Position numbers and translations under genes: made by a program. From Stagonosporopsis chrysanthemi (lineage: Eukaryota > Ascomycota > Dothideomycetes > Pleosporales > Didymellaceae), in assembly GCA_022560025.1 (NCBI GenBank), contig JAFISE010000016.1, positions 1 through 64,000 on the forward strand: a DNA stretch of 64,000 bases, written 5' to 3'. The notes beneath the pieces were generated by a model. The model did no database searches. It saw nothing but the letters and a program-made list of their open reading frames with translations, and was not told the origin of the DNA. Of the stretch, positions 1 to 10,703 are shown piece by piece (within the stretch, counting starts at the first letter, position 1; each line of letters opens with the position of its first letter).

Positions 1-1768
1 ATTTATTAGCTTTGTAGAAGGCTAAGCAATTACGTAATATAATTAGTTTTAGCGTAATTAATACAATTAATAATTAGTCTACTTAATAATTACTGTAATT
101 AGTAGTTTAATACTATTAATTACTCTAAATCTAGCAATATAAGAACATAACTATTAGAGTTTATATTTAAAATAAGTAATAATCTTTAATATTAGATCTT
201 AATCTTAACTTTTAAGCTAGATAGTATACTTAATACTACTTATTATTACTCTTAGCTTTTAAGACAGATAGATTGTATCTATACTCTTTACTTCTAGCCT
301 TAGTAAACCTCCTGTTACTGTATTTATCTTTAAGAACTAATTAAACAGTGCTTATAAGCTTTGCTTAAAGTATAATCTTAACAAGAGCTAACAGCTAGGC
401 TCTAGCTATAGCTTCTACAAATAAAAAGCTATTTTACTATAGCTATTCTCTATTAAATTTATTTAGTTTATACTAGCAATAGCTCTTAGCAGTACACTTC
501 TTATTAAAAGAAAGTATATAGTATCTAAGTAGAGCTATTTCTAGTATACCTATATAAAGACTTATTTTTAAGCTTAATAACTATAGCTAGTAATAAAACA
601 AAATAAGTAAGTAGAAGTAAACAAAGGTAAGTAGAGTAGTAAAGTTATATTATAATAAACATAGTAAAGTAAGTAAGTAATAGATATTAAGAGAGTTGTT
701 TTAAGTATAATATATAAGATAAATAAGCTTAAAGTAAAAGTATAATAAGTTAAGCTTATAGCTAGCTCTATAGTACTTATATACCTTAGAATAAAACTTA
801 TTAAAGCTCTGCTATAGAGCTATCTTACTTTTAAAGTAGACTATAAAAACTTAATAGACTAGAACTAAAGCTAGCTAGGTTCTAGCTATAGCTTTTATAA
901 ACAAGAAGCTACTATACTCTAGCTAATTACTATTTAATGTATTTTTCTTATACTAGTAATAGCTTTTAGTAGTATACCTTTTATATTTTTTAATTTATTT
1001 TAATAAGAATTAGCTTAAATTTAAGACTTTACTACATAAGATAGCTAAGAATAAACGTAGTACAAAGCTAAATAAAATTAGTTACTTTCTTAAATATATC
1101 TTAGTCGAAAATTAGCTATTTTACTAGAAGATAGTAGGCTTAAAAAAAGTTCTTAAGACTTAAAAGAAGTATAAAAAAAAAAGCAATCTCTTTAATTTCT
1201 AAGAATATAAAAACTAACATAATAAAGAAATATCTTACTCTCTTTAAAGAGTTTATAAAAAATATCAGTATAAGTAAGTAAAATAATAAAAAGCTAAGGT
1301 AAAAGAGGTTATAAAAGTAAATATAGCTAAGCTTATATCTTATTTAAGCTATTTACTCTTTATATAGCTTATTTATATACCTAAGTAATAACTAAAAGAA
1401 AAGAAAGAAAAAGACTATATACAAGCTAAGAAAGTAAAAGAAGTAGCTAAGTATAAAGCTTTAAAAAACAGTAAAAGCAAGCTTTTAATACTTAGAAAGG
1501 TATATAATTACTTTAAAAAAGTAATAAAATAGCTTTAAAAGCTTACATATTATAGTATAAGTATATATAGTTATTCTATGCCTTTAATGCTTCTTTTACT
1601 TACTTATACCTATACTATCTATTATAGCTAGATAGTAACTCTATATAAGTAGAATATATAAGAGAATATTATTATATAAGTCTATAACGTACTTTAATAA
1701 AATATTCTGTAATAAGAAATATTGTGTATAGTTCTATAGCCTTATTTTTGAGCAAGCTATTTTAGTAG
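1..1768. repeat. AT-saturated RIP-like repeat relic
   Basis: The block is almost entirely A and T, with TpA-rich strings and hardly any CpG. It carries no reading frame of useful length. At about 1769 the composition switches within a few bases to ordinary CpG-containing DNA. In Pezizomycotina such sharply bounded AT blocks are usually old transposons mutated by RIP (C-to-T change in repeated DNA). An internal imperfect duplication (393-505 and 873-984) supports a repeat origin. No terminal repeat, target-site duplication or transposase or reverse-transcriptase domain can be read, so the element class is unknown. The left end lies outside the window. Confidence 0.7.
393..984. repeat. Diverged direct repeat pair inside the AT block
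   Basis: A segment of about 112 bases at 393-505 recurs in the same orientation at 873-984, 480 bases further on. Both copies open with an AGCTAGG(C/T)TCTAGCTATAGC core and end in a similar TTATACTAG(C/T)AATAGCT stretch. Most differences are transitions, as expected of copies hit independently by RIP. It may be a tandem repeat within one element or parts of two nested elements. Confidence 0.55.
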
Positions 1769-2077
1769 TTCAGCGCGTCATGCGAATCCGCGCATCATGC
1801 GCACGGACACGGTACCCCGCGTTAGCCAAGCCCGTCCCCACATTTTCGCGGTCCGGATCACTGCACGAGGCTGAAGTGATGTTTTACGATGTCATCCGAG
1901 GCTCGGTGCGAATGCGGCCCGGTCTGAGTGAAGGCTTCAGAGTGCAAGACCTTGTTCTGCTATACTAAATACGGTGGAGAGAATGGAGCTGACATGTTCG
2001 CTCCTGCATTGCACCACACGAAGACGATCCCGCTGGCGTGTCATTGTTTATACCTCATTTTACAATAAAGCTGTTCA
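1769..2077. other. Intergenic spacer upstream of the acyl-CoA synthetase
   Basis: Ordinary-composition DNA of about 310 bases between the AT block and the first gene. It must hold the promoter of the acyl-CoA synthetase. A short frame at 1780-1968 has no recognisable features and was not called. No clear TATA box was seen. Confidence 0.4.
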
Positions 2078-3979
2078 ATGGATTCTCCAGTAAATTTCTA
2101 CGAGAAGGCTATCGCAAAGCCGTATCAGTTCAATTTCGCTCTGGATGTGGTCGACCGATGGGCGAGCCAGCCCGGCAACCTGCAGGCCATGCAATGGGTG
2201 TCGGAAGACGAATCGTGTACCCGCAACTTGACCTTTGAATATTTCTCTCGTCAGTCGCATCGTATAACAGTGCTGCTCGATCAATTAGGGGTCAGGGAGG
2301 GTGATACGATGGTTATGATCCTTCCGCGGGTTCCGGCGTGGTCAGTACGCGTATGTAGTCAGTTGCGACAATGCTGACTTCTGCGATTGAAGGTGGGAGC
2401 TTGCACTTGCAGCAATCCGCAGTGGAATCATCATCTCCCCTGCAACAACCCTATCAACAGAAAAAGATATACAATTCAGATGCAATCAAAGCAAAGCCAG
2501 CGTCTTTGTTGGAGATGCGAGCAGTGTCAAAAAGTTTTCGGCGATACGGGACAGCTGTCTTGGAGTCAAGAACATCATTCAAGTTGGAGGTGCTGCACAG
2601 GTCGGGATTGTGTCTTTCGATTCTTTGTTAGAAACGATTCCACCGGAAGCCAGGTTGCCCTTGATACGACGGAGCCGAAACACGCCTGCACTGACCTTTT
2701 TCACCTCGGGAACCTCAGGACCACCGAAAATGGTGCGCCACAATCAAGTATCATATCCTCTGGGTAAGCTTGGGAGACCATGTTTTGGATCTCTTCTGAC
2801 CTAGACAGCTCACGCAAGCACGGCTCAACATTGGTACCGGTTGACACCAGGAAAAGTTCTCTGGAATATGGCAGAGCAAGGCAGGTTTTGAGTACTGGTA
2901 TCCTAGAGTTGCGGCTGATTGTTGCACACAAAGGCTGGGCCAAAGCCGCATGGTCGTTTTTCGGAGCGTGGCACAGCGGCGCTTCGCTCTTCGTTTACGA
3001 CGACCGCCAACCATTCAGTCCCAAACGCATGATAGATGTACTACACCGATACCACATCACCACCCTCTGCGCAGCACCCCTGATATACCGACAACTTGTT
3101 CTCAGCGACGCTCGGGAATATCTCGCACGGAACCCTCCTATGGCGTTGGCGCACTGTACCACTGCTGGGGAGGCGCTCAATGCAGAAGTCGCTCGGCAAT
3201 GGTATGAACATACCAATCTAGATATATGCGAAGGCTACGGCCAAACAGAAACAATCCTGTTGTGCGGTAACTTCGAAGGAGCCGAAATCCGCCGTGGTTC
3301 AATGGGGAAACCAGCGCCTGGAGTGCCCCTTCATATAATTACAGAATCGGGGCAGGAAGCAGCCACTGGTGAGGAAGGCGACATAGCAGTGCTACTGCGA
3401 GACGAACATGGTGATAGTGGCTTCCTTGGCATTTTCGATGGATATATCCAAAACGACAACACGTGCATACGAAAGGAAAGGAGGTTTACAGTTGATGGCA
3501 AAGTCAAAACATGGTATTTTACTGGGGACAAGGCAAGCAAAGATGTCGACGGGTATTTTTGGTTTACCGGGAGAAGCGATGACGTGATCAATTCAGCTGG
3601 ATATCGCATAGGTGCGTTGAAGACTTGGAGCAAAGATGTGACGAAGTAACTGACAACTGTAGGCCCATTCGAAGTAGAGTCGACACTCCAAATGCATCCT
3701 GCTGTTGCAGAATCCGCAGTTGTATCCTCTCCAGATACTGTAAGAGGAGAGGTTGTCAAAGCTTTTGTTGTACTCACAAAGGAGTATGCAAGCGTTGACA
3801 AGCACGAGCTCAAGCAGGAGCTGCAAGCGTTCTGCAGGGAGCATGCTGCACCCTACAAATATCCGCGAAAAATCGATTTTGTACCGGCCAATTTCCTACC
3901 AAAAACATCAAGTGGCAAGACACAAAGAAGTGTTCTGAGAAAATTAGAATGGAAGGCAGGCGAAAAGGCAAAGCTTTGA
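2078..3979 (+). CDS. Acyl-CoA synthetase (medium-chain ACSM-like, AMP-binding enzyme)
   Basis: Exons 2078-2340, 2393-2763, 2809-2880, 2934-3611 and 3663-3979 give 1701 nt, in frame, for 566 residues, close to the usual ACSM length. The enzyme would activate a carboxylic acid with ATP to an acyl-adenylate and pass it to CoA. Visible family signatures are the phosphate-binding loop TSGTSGPPK near residue 192, YGQTE near 337, WYFTGD...DGYFWFTGRSDD near 429, the hinge GYRIGPFEVE near 458 (rebuilt only across the last intron), and a C-terminal SSGKTQR with the catalytic-type lysine near 547. All introns are 45-53 nt. Three have GT-AG ends; the third (2881-2933) appears to be GC-AG. There is no clear signal peptide or peroxisomal C-terminus. 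It lies about 300 bases from a RIP-like block yet shows no stop or frameshift. The substrate cannot be told from sequence. Confidence 0.88.
2881..2933 (+). other. Probable GC-AG intron of the acyl-CoA synthetase
   Basis: Removing 2881-2933 joins ...NMAEQ to GWAKAAW, the motif expected in this family, and keeps the frame. The donor reads AAG|GCAGGT rather than GT, the acceptor is CAAAG, and a branch-like GCTGAT lies about 20 bases before the acceptor. The only nearby GT donor (2885) breaks the frame, and without splicing a TGA follows at once. A rare GC donor is more likely than gene decay, since RIP makes C-to-T changes, not T-to-C. Confidence 0.65.
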
Positions 3980-5602
3980 GTTGATGCAATGTTGCGGGAT
4001 AAGCTCGATCCTCCTGTCAACATATCGTTGCTTGCCAATCAGGAAAGAACAGGGAGAAAAACCTATGTATTTGGAGAAGTAGATCTTAGCAGCCACAGCT
4101 TTGGGCCATTACTCTGTTCATAAAAGATCGCAAATTTTGATGTACTGCTGCGGTGAAGGGCTTACAACTGCAAGCTGAAGATCATGGTCTGGCACATGCA
4201 TTGCTTGGAATAGCTTGGTTCATAACCCGCAGCCAGCCGAACCGTGCTTGCATGTCATGAAATTCGTATCATGCGTCTTGGCTTCGACTGTGCTGCAATC
4301 CTACGAGTGTGCTATTCCTGTTTAGGGAGGAGAGAACAAGATTGCGGGGACGCTCTGAATCCAGAGGCTGGAGAGACTACTCAGGCTTGCGGTGAAAAGC
4401 ACTGGCGTACATTATCGCTGGCAACTATATCACCTACTCGAATCGGACCGGGTTCGCCGCGCTTCGATATCCCAGACCGGGCTCTTATCAGCCAAGAGGG
4501 GGAGCCTTGTTACTTCCATAAGAGAATAACTTCCTGGTCAAGTGTGAGAATAACGGCTGCTCATACCCGGGTCGGAGATCGAGATGACGAAAGCTTCACT
4601 GGATACCGTTCCGATTAGATTTCGCCAGCACCAATAGCAACCATATCAAACATGAGCTTCAGTCATGATTAAGGTACACTATCTTGATGTGTGGTTCGTA
4701 TCCCAATCAGGTAGGCCGAAGCTTTCTTGACGCCGTCTCGAGGAAATCGGTTTTGGTAGCCGCAGCAATTGTGTCGATCGTTGTGGGTGGAGGCAAGACA
4801 GGAAGCCTTACTTTTGTGTTCGCGCATATGTATTCAGTTGCCCGACGATCCGAGGCGCCAATTGTAGTCCGATAAGAATACCTTCATCGATGACCAGACT
4901 CCGTGTGGCTGTACAAGCAAAGATCAGGGAGACAGTTAATGGCGGCTACATTATCCATTGACCTAGTATCACGACTAAAGAGTTCTTCCAAAGCTGTCTC
5001 TTCCAGGCAATGACTTCTCGCAACCAGCTTTCCATACATATAACATGTCCAGCGCTCATATGCTCTTGTAAACGCGATCAGGAAGTCACACATGTACTTG
5101 CTACACCACATCAGGCTGAGACTCGATCCTTCTGAAAACGAGCTGTAGATTACACGAGAAGGATTCAGAAGGCTTGTAGGGTCTAGGTTCATACAAGCTA
5201 CACCTTCTTGGCAATCCTGGACTTACACATGTATGCCGCATTTGGCAAATGGTAGGCCTTAACGAACAGACAGCACGTTTGCTGCGCAAATAAAAACAGA
5301 AGGCGCTCCGAATATGCTTTTGCAGGTGCATAGCCGTGACAAGCTCCATGCGCGAGATGACAGTTAGCCAGTGAGGCATGTTCGGCTCAATGCACTGCTT
5401 CCAAATCTTGCATTTGGTTGGTTAGTTCTGTTCCTCCAGGATGCACCGTGGCCATGGACTTGTACAAAAGAGCCAACGCTAAGTAGTTGGAAGAATACAT
5501 AAACCCTTTCCAAAGGCTACTAAGTTTCGCAACAAGGTTCAAACTTACTTTACAACAATTGCCTTTCAATCTTCATCAATACACCCTGCTGCAACTCTCA
5601 AC
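3980..5602. other. Intergenic region, no supported gene
   Basis: About 1.6 kb holding only short unsupported frames, the longest about 124 codons at 4244-4618 with no recognisable domain or splice logic. The last 100 bases form the likely promoter and leader of the next gene: TACATAAACC near 5497 is TATA-like, and a pyrimidine/CAA-rich leader runs up to the ATG at 5603. Confidence 0.5.
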
Positions 5603-5839
5603 ATGAGATTCACTTCTCTCATCGCTTCCGCTTTCGCCATCATGGCTGCTACTGTCTTCGCCGCTCCACCCAAGAATGTCGAAACGGCTATGCAGTTGGA
5701 CTGGGACCCGGTCAACAAACGAGCATGCTGCAGCTTGTCTCAATGCAACAGAGGAGGGTGCGCATTTGTGAGTAACTCTTTGCTGCTAACAAATCCGGAT
5801 TCTCGATACTGATTTCGTATTTAGACGCCGTGCTGCTGA
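5603..5839 (+). CDS. Secreted Kex2-type precursor of a short six-cysteine peptide
   Basis: Two exons, 5603-5767 and 5825-5839, encode 59 residues. The intron (5768-5824, 57 nt) has a GTGAGT donor, a GCTAAC branch site and a TTTAG acceptor; exon 2 is only four codons and a stop. The product has a signal peptide (about residues 1-20), a short pro-region and a lysine-arginine pair at 39-40, the classic Kex2 site. Only 19 residues follow, with cysteines at 42, 43, 48, 53, 58 and 59, that is CC-x4-C-x4-C-x4-CC, pointing to three disulfides. The pattern is of the type called framework III in cone-snail peptides; this is a resemblance of spacing, not evidence of homology or activity. Unspliced, the frame would lose the last cysteine pair. 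Function unknown; effector, antimicrobial or signalling peptide are all possible. Confidence 0.7.
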
Positions 5840-6198
5840 AAGGCAGCGGAGGTTTCTTAGCATCCGGTCGACTGGCGAGCTGTGGGATTTGTACGCCGTG
5901 CGCCTGCTCCTGTGATGGCAAGAAAGCTGCCTGTCGAACAAGTCAGATAGCAAATATCGTCTGTCCTTGCTTGGTGTAACGAATATCACTACATAAATTG
6001 GATGTCTATCTGTCTACTTGTGGCGAGCGTCGTGAATGAGAAGCCCCAAAGACCCATGATTTTGACCACCACGAGCCGTGAGGTGTGCCGATAACCTCGT
6101 CACGCTAACTGGTCTCTCAGATAACCAAGATTGAAGGCGGATATATGGCTCGGTAACAACTTTTGTCGTGTTCGCTTCCTGGGCCAAGGAAGGCTTTT
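5840..6198. other. Spacer with a cysteine-dense unopened frame
   Basis: No supported gene. Just after the stop of the six-cysteine precursor, another plus frame (about 5827-5979) stays open and is very rich in cysteine, with a CGICTPCACSC stretch, ending in TAA. No ATG or acceptor in the right phase joins it to the upstream exon, so it may be a decayed exon, a decayed duplicate or chance. The rest of the spacer shows nothing. Confidence 0.35.
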
Positions 6199-7480
6199 TC
6201 AGTCCTCGTACCCTACATTCGCATCATTGTCAAAGTATTCCTTGATGGTGCTTTCTCCCAATTCCACAGTACCTCCCCTCTTCAATGTTTCTTTGTTGAC
6301 CATTGCCTTGACACTTTCCATGATATCGTTCCCTTCCTCTATCAATTCCAAGATAAGGTCTTGTTGGTCTGGGTGAGACGTAGGTTGGAAATCCCACCTC
6401 AGTCTTATGCGTTCTATTACCTCGCGTATCAGATACTTACATATGGCTGGTAGAGCACGCGACGAAGTATCCCAGTATCGGAGCTGACTCCCCCTTATCT
6501 CAAAGGACACTGTGGCGCATTCGATATTTGGGAGTGCTTCAAGCATCTCCCTGAAGTAAGTCTCGTATGCGTCGCTGAGCCATCCTTCGTCGTGAGGACT
6601 CCTTTCCCAATACAAGCCCTTTCTGTCGCTATTGGGGTCCTTCATGTCCAGAAGTCGTATCTCGAGTCTCTTGAAGCAGAGCCGCGTTTCCCTTCTCATG
6701 CCGAGGACAAGATTACGATCTCGCGGGCATGTGGCTATGATTGCCCTGTCGTGTTTCCAGAATATGTTGTACACATTCATGACCAATGTTTCGTCTTTGT
6801 AGAATTCATTGATGAGCTCGTTGTAGGTACGCCAACAAGTTCGGAGAGCAGCGAGGTGGTAACGAGGCTCTGCGTCTCGACGAGGTTTGACATCTTTGAG
6901 GACGAAGTAAGGCTGACGAGGCGAGATAATTGCATAAATACGCAACCTGATCTCAGTTGGCAGATCGAGGAAACGGAAAGGCGATACTGCAGGTGGTGGT
7001 TAGTCCAAAGACGTAGCATGTGGTGTAGGTTCAACTACACTTACCCAGGCCCACAATCGCGCTAACCTTGTTGCTCAAAGTCGTTTTCAGGTATCGATCA
7101 ATTCTTGGTAGGAGTTGTACGACTTCTGAGTAAGTAGGATCGCGGATTCCATTAGAATCAGAATGGCGATACACATTTTCATATATTCTGCCCTGCCATG
7201 ATAATCTGCAGATGTCGACCAAAGTAGCTGGAATAAGATCAAAGCGAGGTACCGTGTTCACGATGTAATAAAACTTCTCTAAGAACCAGGAAACTTGTTC
7301 TTGCGATCTCGGAGCACAGCAGTCTTCCGACAGAATGACCTCTAGAACGAGGCCCTGTTGCTCCTGTAAAGACACGGAGCCGAGGAGCCCATCAAGTGCG
7401 CGCAGTCGTACAGGTAGGTCTCGCAAGTTTTGTATCTGTGACGACGGCAATATCGGCAATTCGTCATCCATAGTGGCCAA
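6199..7480 (-). CDS. F-box/2EXR-like protein
   Basis: Two exons on the minus strand, 7480-7045 and 6986-6199, encode 407 residues. The 58-nt intron 6987-7044 has a GTAAGT donor and CCTGCAG acceptor and is phase 1. Near residues 149-165 is FRFLDLPTEIRLRIYAI, the hallmark opening of the fungal 2EXR/F-box-like family (F-x-LP-x-EIR-x-IY). The remaining C-terminal part is charged, with Trp, Tyr and Arg typical of that family. F-box proteins act as substrate adaptors of SCF ubiquitin ligases; 2EXR relatives are numerous in Dothideomycetes and mostly uncharacterised. The first 145 residues form a leucine-rich, cysteine-containing segment without a recognised domain. The gene is convergent with the six-cysteine precursor. 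Confidence 0.7.
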
Positions 7481-8429
7481 ATGCTCCTAGAACTTTGGGC
7501 TTAGCCTGAGAGTAGGTGTTCCAGCGGCAACCGTCAGTTAGAGGTACGAGAGATTTGGCAGGTGTCTTGTGGAGAAGCGAGGGCTTACTGGTAGAAGATA
7601 AATAATGTGTGGGGCTAAGCTTTTATTGTACTTCGTACGTCCGCCAAACTTCGCCTCACCTCACAAGCAGGGGGAGGTAACTTAAGCGCCGAGTCTACGC
7701 CAGATTGGGCAATAGCGTCGTTTCTCACCACAACCACAGAGTCTGACCAACACCAAAGCGGTACCAGAAAGCCGCGGTGTTTGTCTCGCTCCACAGGTAT
7801 CTCCACCTGGCAGTGATCCAGCTACGGGAGTGGAGAAAGCCGTGCAGATGATGGATCATCTACCAGTAGGTCCCCGAGACACTCGGTCTTCGAAAGCGAC
7901 GGCACGGTTTGCACTAACGACACCGTTACAACCATCCCAGATCGATCTTCAGCGAGAAGGGATAGTGAGTCTTTTTACTGGGGGTGGACTCTCACGATGC
8001 ACCACTGTCAAAATTGCATAATTGAAAACAAGATGTGCTTCTTAGCAAGGCAGTACTCCAGAGGTAATATCAACCTTTAAGGATATTATCTTGAATATGC
8101 ACAACGCCCACTCCATCCTTCAGTCATACTGACTGGGAGTCTAACATGATTGGCGCACGAGTCACCGAGACTTTAAACAGCCAGTGCTCATGCTGGACTC
8201 GTCCGAAAGTGACAAGTCGTAGTGCATCGGTCTTGTAACAGAAGTCCAAACGGCCCCGTGGATACTCTGCGGACGTCCGTAAAAGCCCCCTTCTTCTGAA
8301 CTATAGCACATCATTGGGATGGTATAAATATATGCTGCTTTCTTCTCTCATTGCAGAACAGTACTCTATTCTACTCCGTTGGGATCACCATATTATTTTC
8401 ACATATTTACTTCTCGTTTTGTCTTCATC
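7481..8429. other. Divergent intergenic region
   Basis: About 950 bases between the start of the F-box-like gene (left, minus) and the start of the secreted-protein gene (right, plus), so it should hold both promoters. No supported gene lies inside. The only clear element is the TATA box at 8323-8330. Confidence 0.5.
8323..8330 (+). promoter_or_regulatory. TATA box of the secreted-protein gene
   Basis: TATAAATA lies 100 bases before the chosen ATG (8430), followed by a CT-rich stretch (GCTTTCTTCTCTCATTGCAG) of the kind found at fungal transcription starts. Distance and context fit a TATA-driven, regulated promoter, common for secreted accessory proteins. Confidence 0.5.
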
Positions 8430-10478
8430 ATGCGCACAGCTGGTCTGTCACTTCTTGCAGCGCTTGCAGCGCTGCGAGGAATCGCCACTGATGGAAATGT
8501 CACTTGCAACACACAATTGCCTCCAGTCTTTCCTATATCCAATCTCCACACCCGTCTTTCAGATATGGTACTCGCTCTTTGTCAAAGCTCTTTGGAAGAG
8601 ATAAGTTCTGTCAGTGAGCTCATTGATGGTCTCGAGCTGGAGCTGCGCCGTGGTGGGGGTGTTCGAGACATAAAAGAGTGCCAGAGCGCATTTGCTGCTA
8701 TCACCTCCCAGTGTTTCGATACAGGCAGAACCTTTGGCGGACAACTTCACACGGTCATTGGCAACACGTACTTTATGGGTTCAGGCAATTCAATGAACTA
8801 TCACAGCGGTTCCAAGTCTGCACGTGCTCCTGCAACCGAGCCAAAGCCCGCGACCAAGGCAAAGCCAGCAACTGGAAAGCCATCAACTGGAAAGCCATCA
8901 ACTGGAAAGCCAGCAACTGGAAAGCCAGCGAATGGAAAGCCTGGTGCAGTTCCGCCTGTTAAAGACACGCCAATCCCAGCGAAACCTCCGAACACAGTCT
9001 CACAGACCACAATCAAGATTGGACCTACAAAGAATTGCAAAGAATTAAGCCTTATGATGCAAAAGCCTTCGAAGGGTGGTACGGTGAGACGCGATGTGGA
9101 AATCGACCGTGGGGCCTACGTCGGAAGCAGAGTGACTATCAGTGGTGTGGATGGTCTTTTGAAGAGAGCCGATGACGGTGATGAAGACTGGTATGGACCC
9201 TCTATAGGTGATACCGATGATAACCACGCTGCTTCGACCAAACGTGGATCGGCATGCGGAATAACCTTTAACGCGCTCCCATACCCGAAGGCAGTGACAA
9301 TGGTAAGTACTCCTATTAAATCAATGGCGGACTTTACAGTCGTCTACTGAGGAGATCATTTCAAGCTAATTATACGAACCAAACGCAGCCGAAGAAAGCC
9401 CTCTATTACTCTATCGACAGCAAAGACGGTGACTGTTCGAAAATTGAATTCGAGGAAACGGAGACTAACAAACTTAGCGAAAAGAAATACCATATCGAGC
9501 ACATCCTGGAATGGCAAACAGTAGCAAAATTCTTTGATTGGATCAATCGTAAAGAGAAGAAGTACCCGAACCCGGATCTTGAAAATAAGAAAGGCCCAGA
9601 GCTTGACTTTTGCGGTTACTGGAAAGACCATTGGAAAGGAAGCTTCCCGCAAAAGATACCTATAAACAACGGAGAGCCCAAATATCCGCTCGACCACTTA
9701 GCAAATGCCTATCCTGGTTTAGAAAATTGCCCTGAAGAATTTGTATGGCTTCAGGCATCAATAAACACTCCAGCGAAGAGCAATGTAAGTAGAGGTCACT
9801 GCGAACTGATATCAGACTAAACTTTTATAGATGTGGAGCTACAAGGGAGCAAAGGACAGTGCGAATACCCTCCACAATGCGGAGAAGATGCGCAACGCCA
9901 TCACTTCGAAAACCAGAACCATCAACCAAAATAAAATCGAAAAAACAGCAGCAGAGATGGTTGACGATGCCAAAGTAGCATTACTAAAGCTCAAATCCCT
10001 TTTGGGCGCGCGGAAGTACATGCGATCGAAGAAAATCGCCGCCATCTTCAAGAAACAGGTGCAAGAGATGGGCAAGATGCTGGCCATCATCGACACCGAA
10101 CTCCCTAATTACCCTCGCAAGCCCACCGGGACAAAGGAAGACAAGAAAATCGAGAAATGGATCCCGCAAGATTTGGGCAAGTTGTGGACCGAGTACATGA
10201 GCGAGCGGTTCGACATCGCGTATAAGCGTACGCATGGCGACATGGACACGTACCTGAAGCTTTTCGACGAGACTTGGTGCACGACCAAGCCTAAGCCAAA
10301 GCCAAAGCCGGAGGCAAAGCCGGAGCCGAAGCCGAAGTCAGACGACATAGATGACATAGCCGACTTGCTTGCATCTATCAGTATAGACGACAAAAAAAAG
10401 AATTTGTGTACTTTTTACGACAAGTTACAGCAGGAGTGGGATAAGGAGAAGAAAGAGGCCTGGACAAAACCCTGGTAA
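8430..10478 (+). CDS. Secreted protein of unknown function with Lys/Pro repeat linkers
   Basis: Three exons, 8430-9302, 9389-9784 and 9831-10478, with introns of 86 and 46 nt (both GTAAGT, phase 0), encode 638 residues. The ATG at 8430 is preferred to upstream in-frame 8379 because it opens a clean signal peptide (MRTAGLSLLAALAALRG). Next is a region with five cysteines up to about residue 95, then a lysine/proline linker with five TGKP(S/A)-type repeats, then a segment with LLKR, TKRG and VRRD basic pairs that Kex2 could cut. Exon 2 carries a striking HIEHILEWQ motif and exon 3 is a lysine-rich helical domain with a second KPKPKPKPE linker. I do not recognise the family. Multi-part precursors with Kex2 sites and an H-x-E-H-type motif recall secreted toxin- or nuclease-like fungal proteins, but that is only a hint. 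It is surrounded by accessory genes. Confidence 0.72.
8871..8945 (+). repeat. Five 15-bp tandem repeats encoding TGKP(S/A)
   Basis: Five head-to-tail 15-base units of ACTGGAAAGCC(A)NC(A) type, with a degenerate sixth unit just before (8856-8870). They keep the frame and encode a five-residue lysine/proline repeat. Copy number is likely to vary between strains through slippage. Confidence 0.85.
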
Positions 10479-10669
10479 AGCACCTTCAGGGGATACCTGT
10501 TCTTACCATAATACCAACGCTGTGTTGATTATATAGTCAACATAGAATTACTCCACTGGGTGGATGATGGTGTATACTAGGAAAACGATACTGCGATGGC
10601 TATGTTGACTAATTTAGCAATGTTTCAACAACGGTTTCTTCTATAAATCTGATTATTTAGTTATGTACC

Positions 10670-10703
<34 letters not shown>

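Noticed and set aside
1..1768. Organellar (mitochondrial) insertion as the source of the AT block
   Set aside because: No rRNA, tRNA or respiratory-gene motif can be read, and TpA-rich decay with an internal duplication fits RIP better. A search against the species' mitochondrial genome would settle it.
4244..4618. Plus-strand frame of 124 codons
   Set aside because: It has no recognisable features, and its cysteine and arginine content fits translated non-coding DNA.
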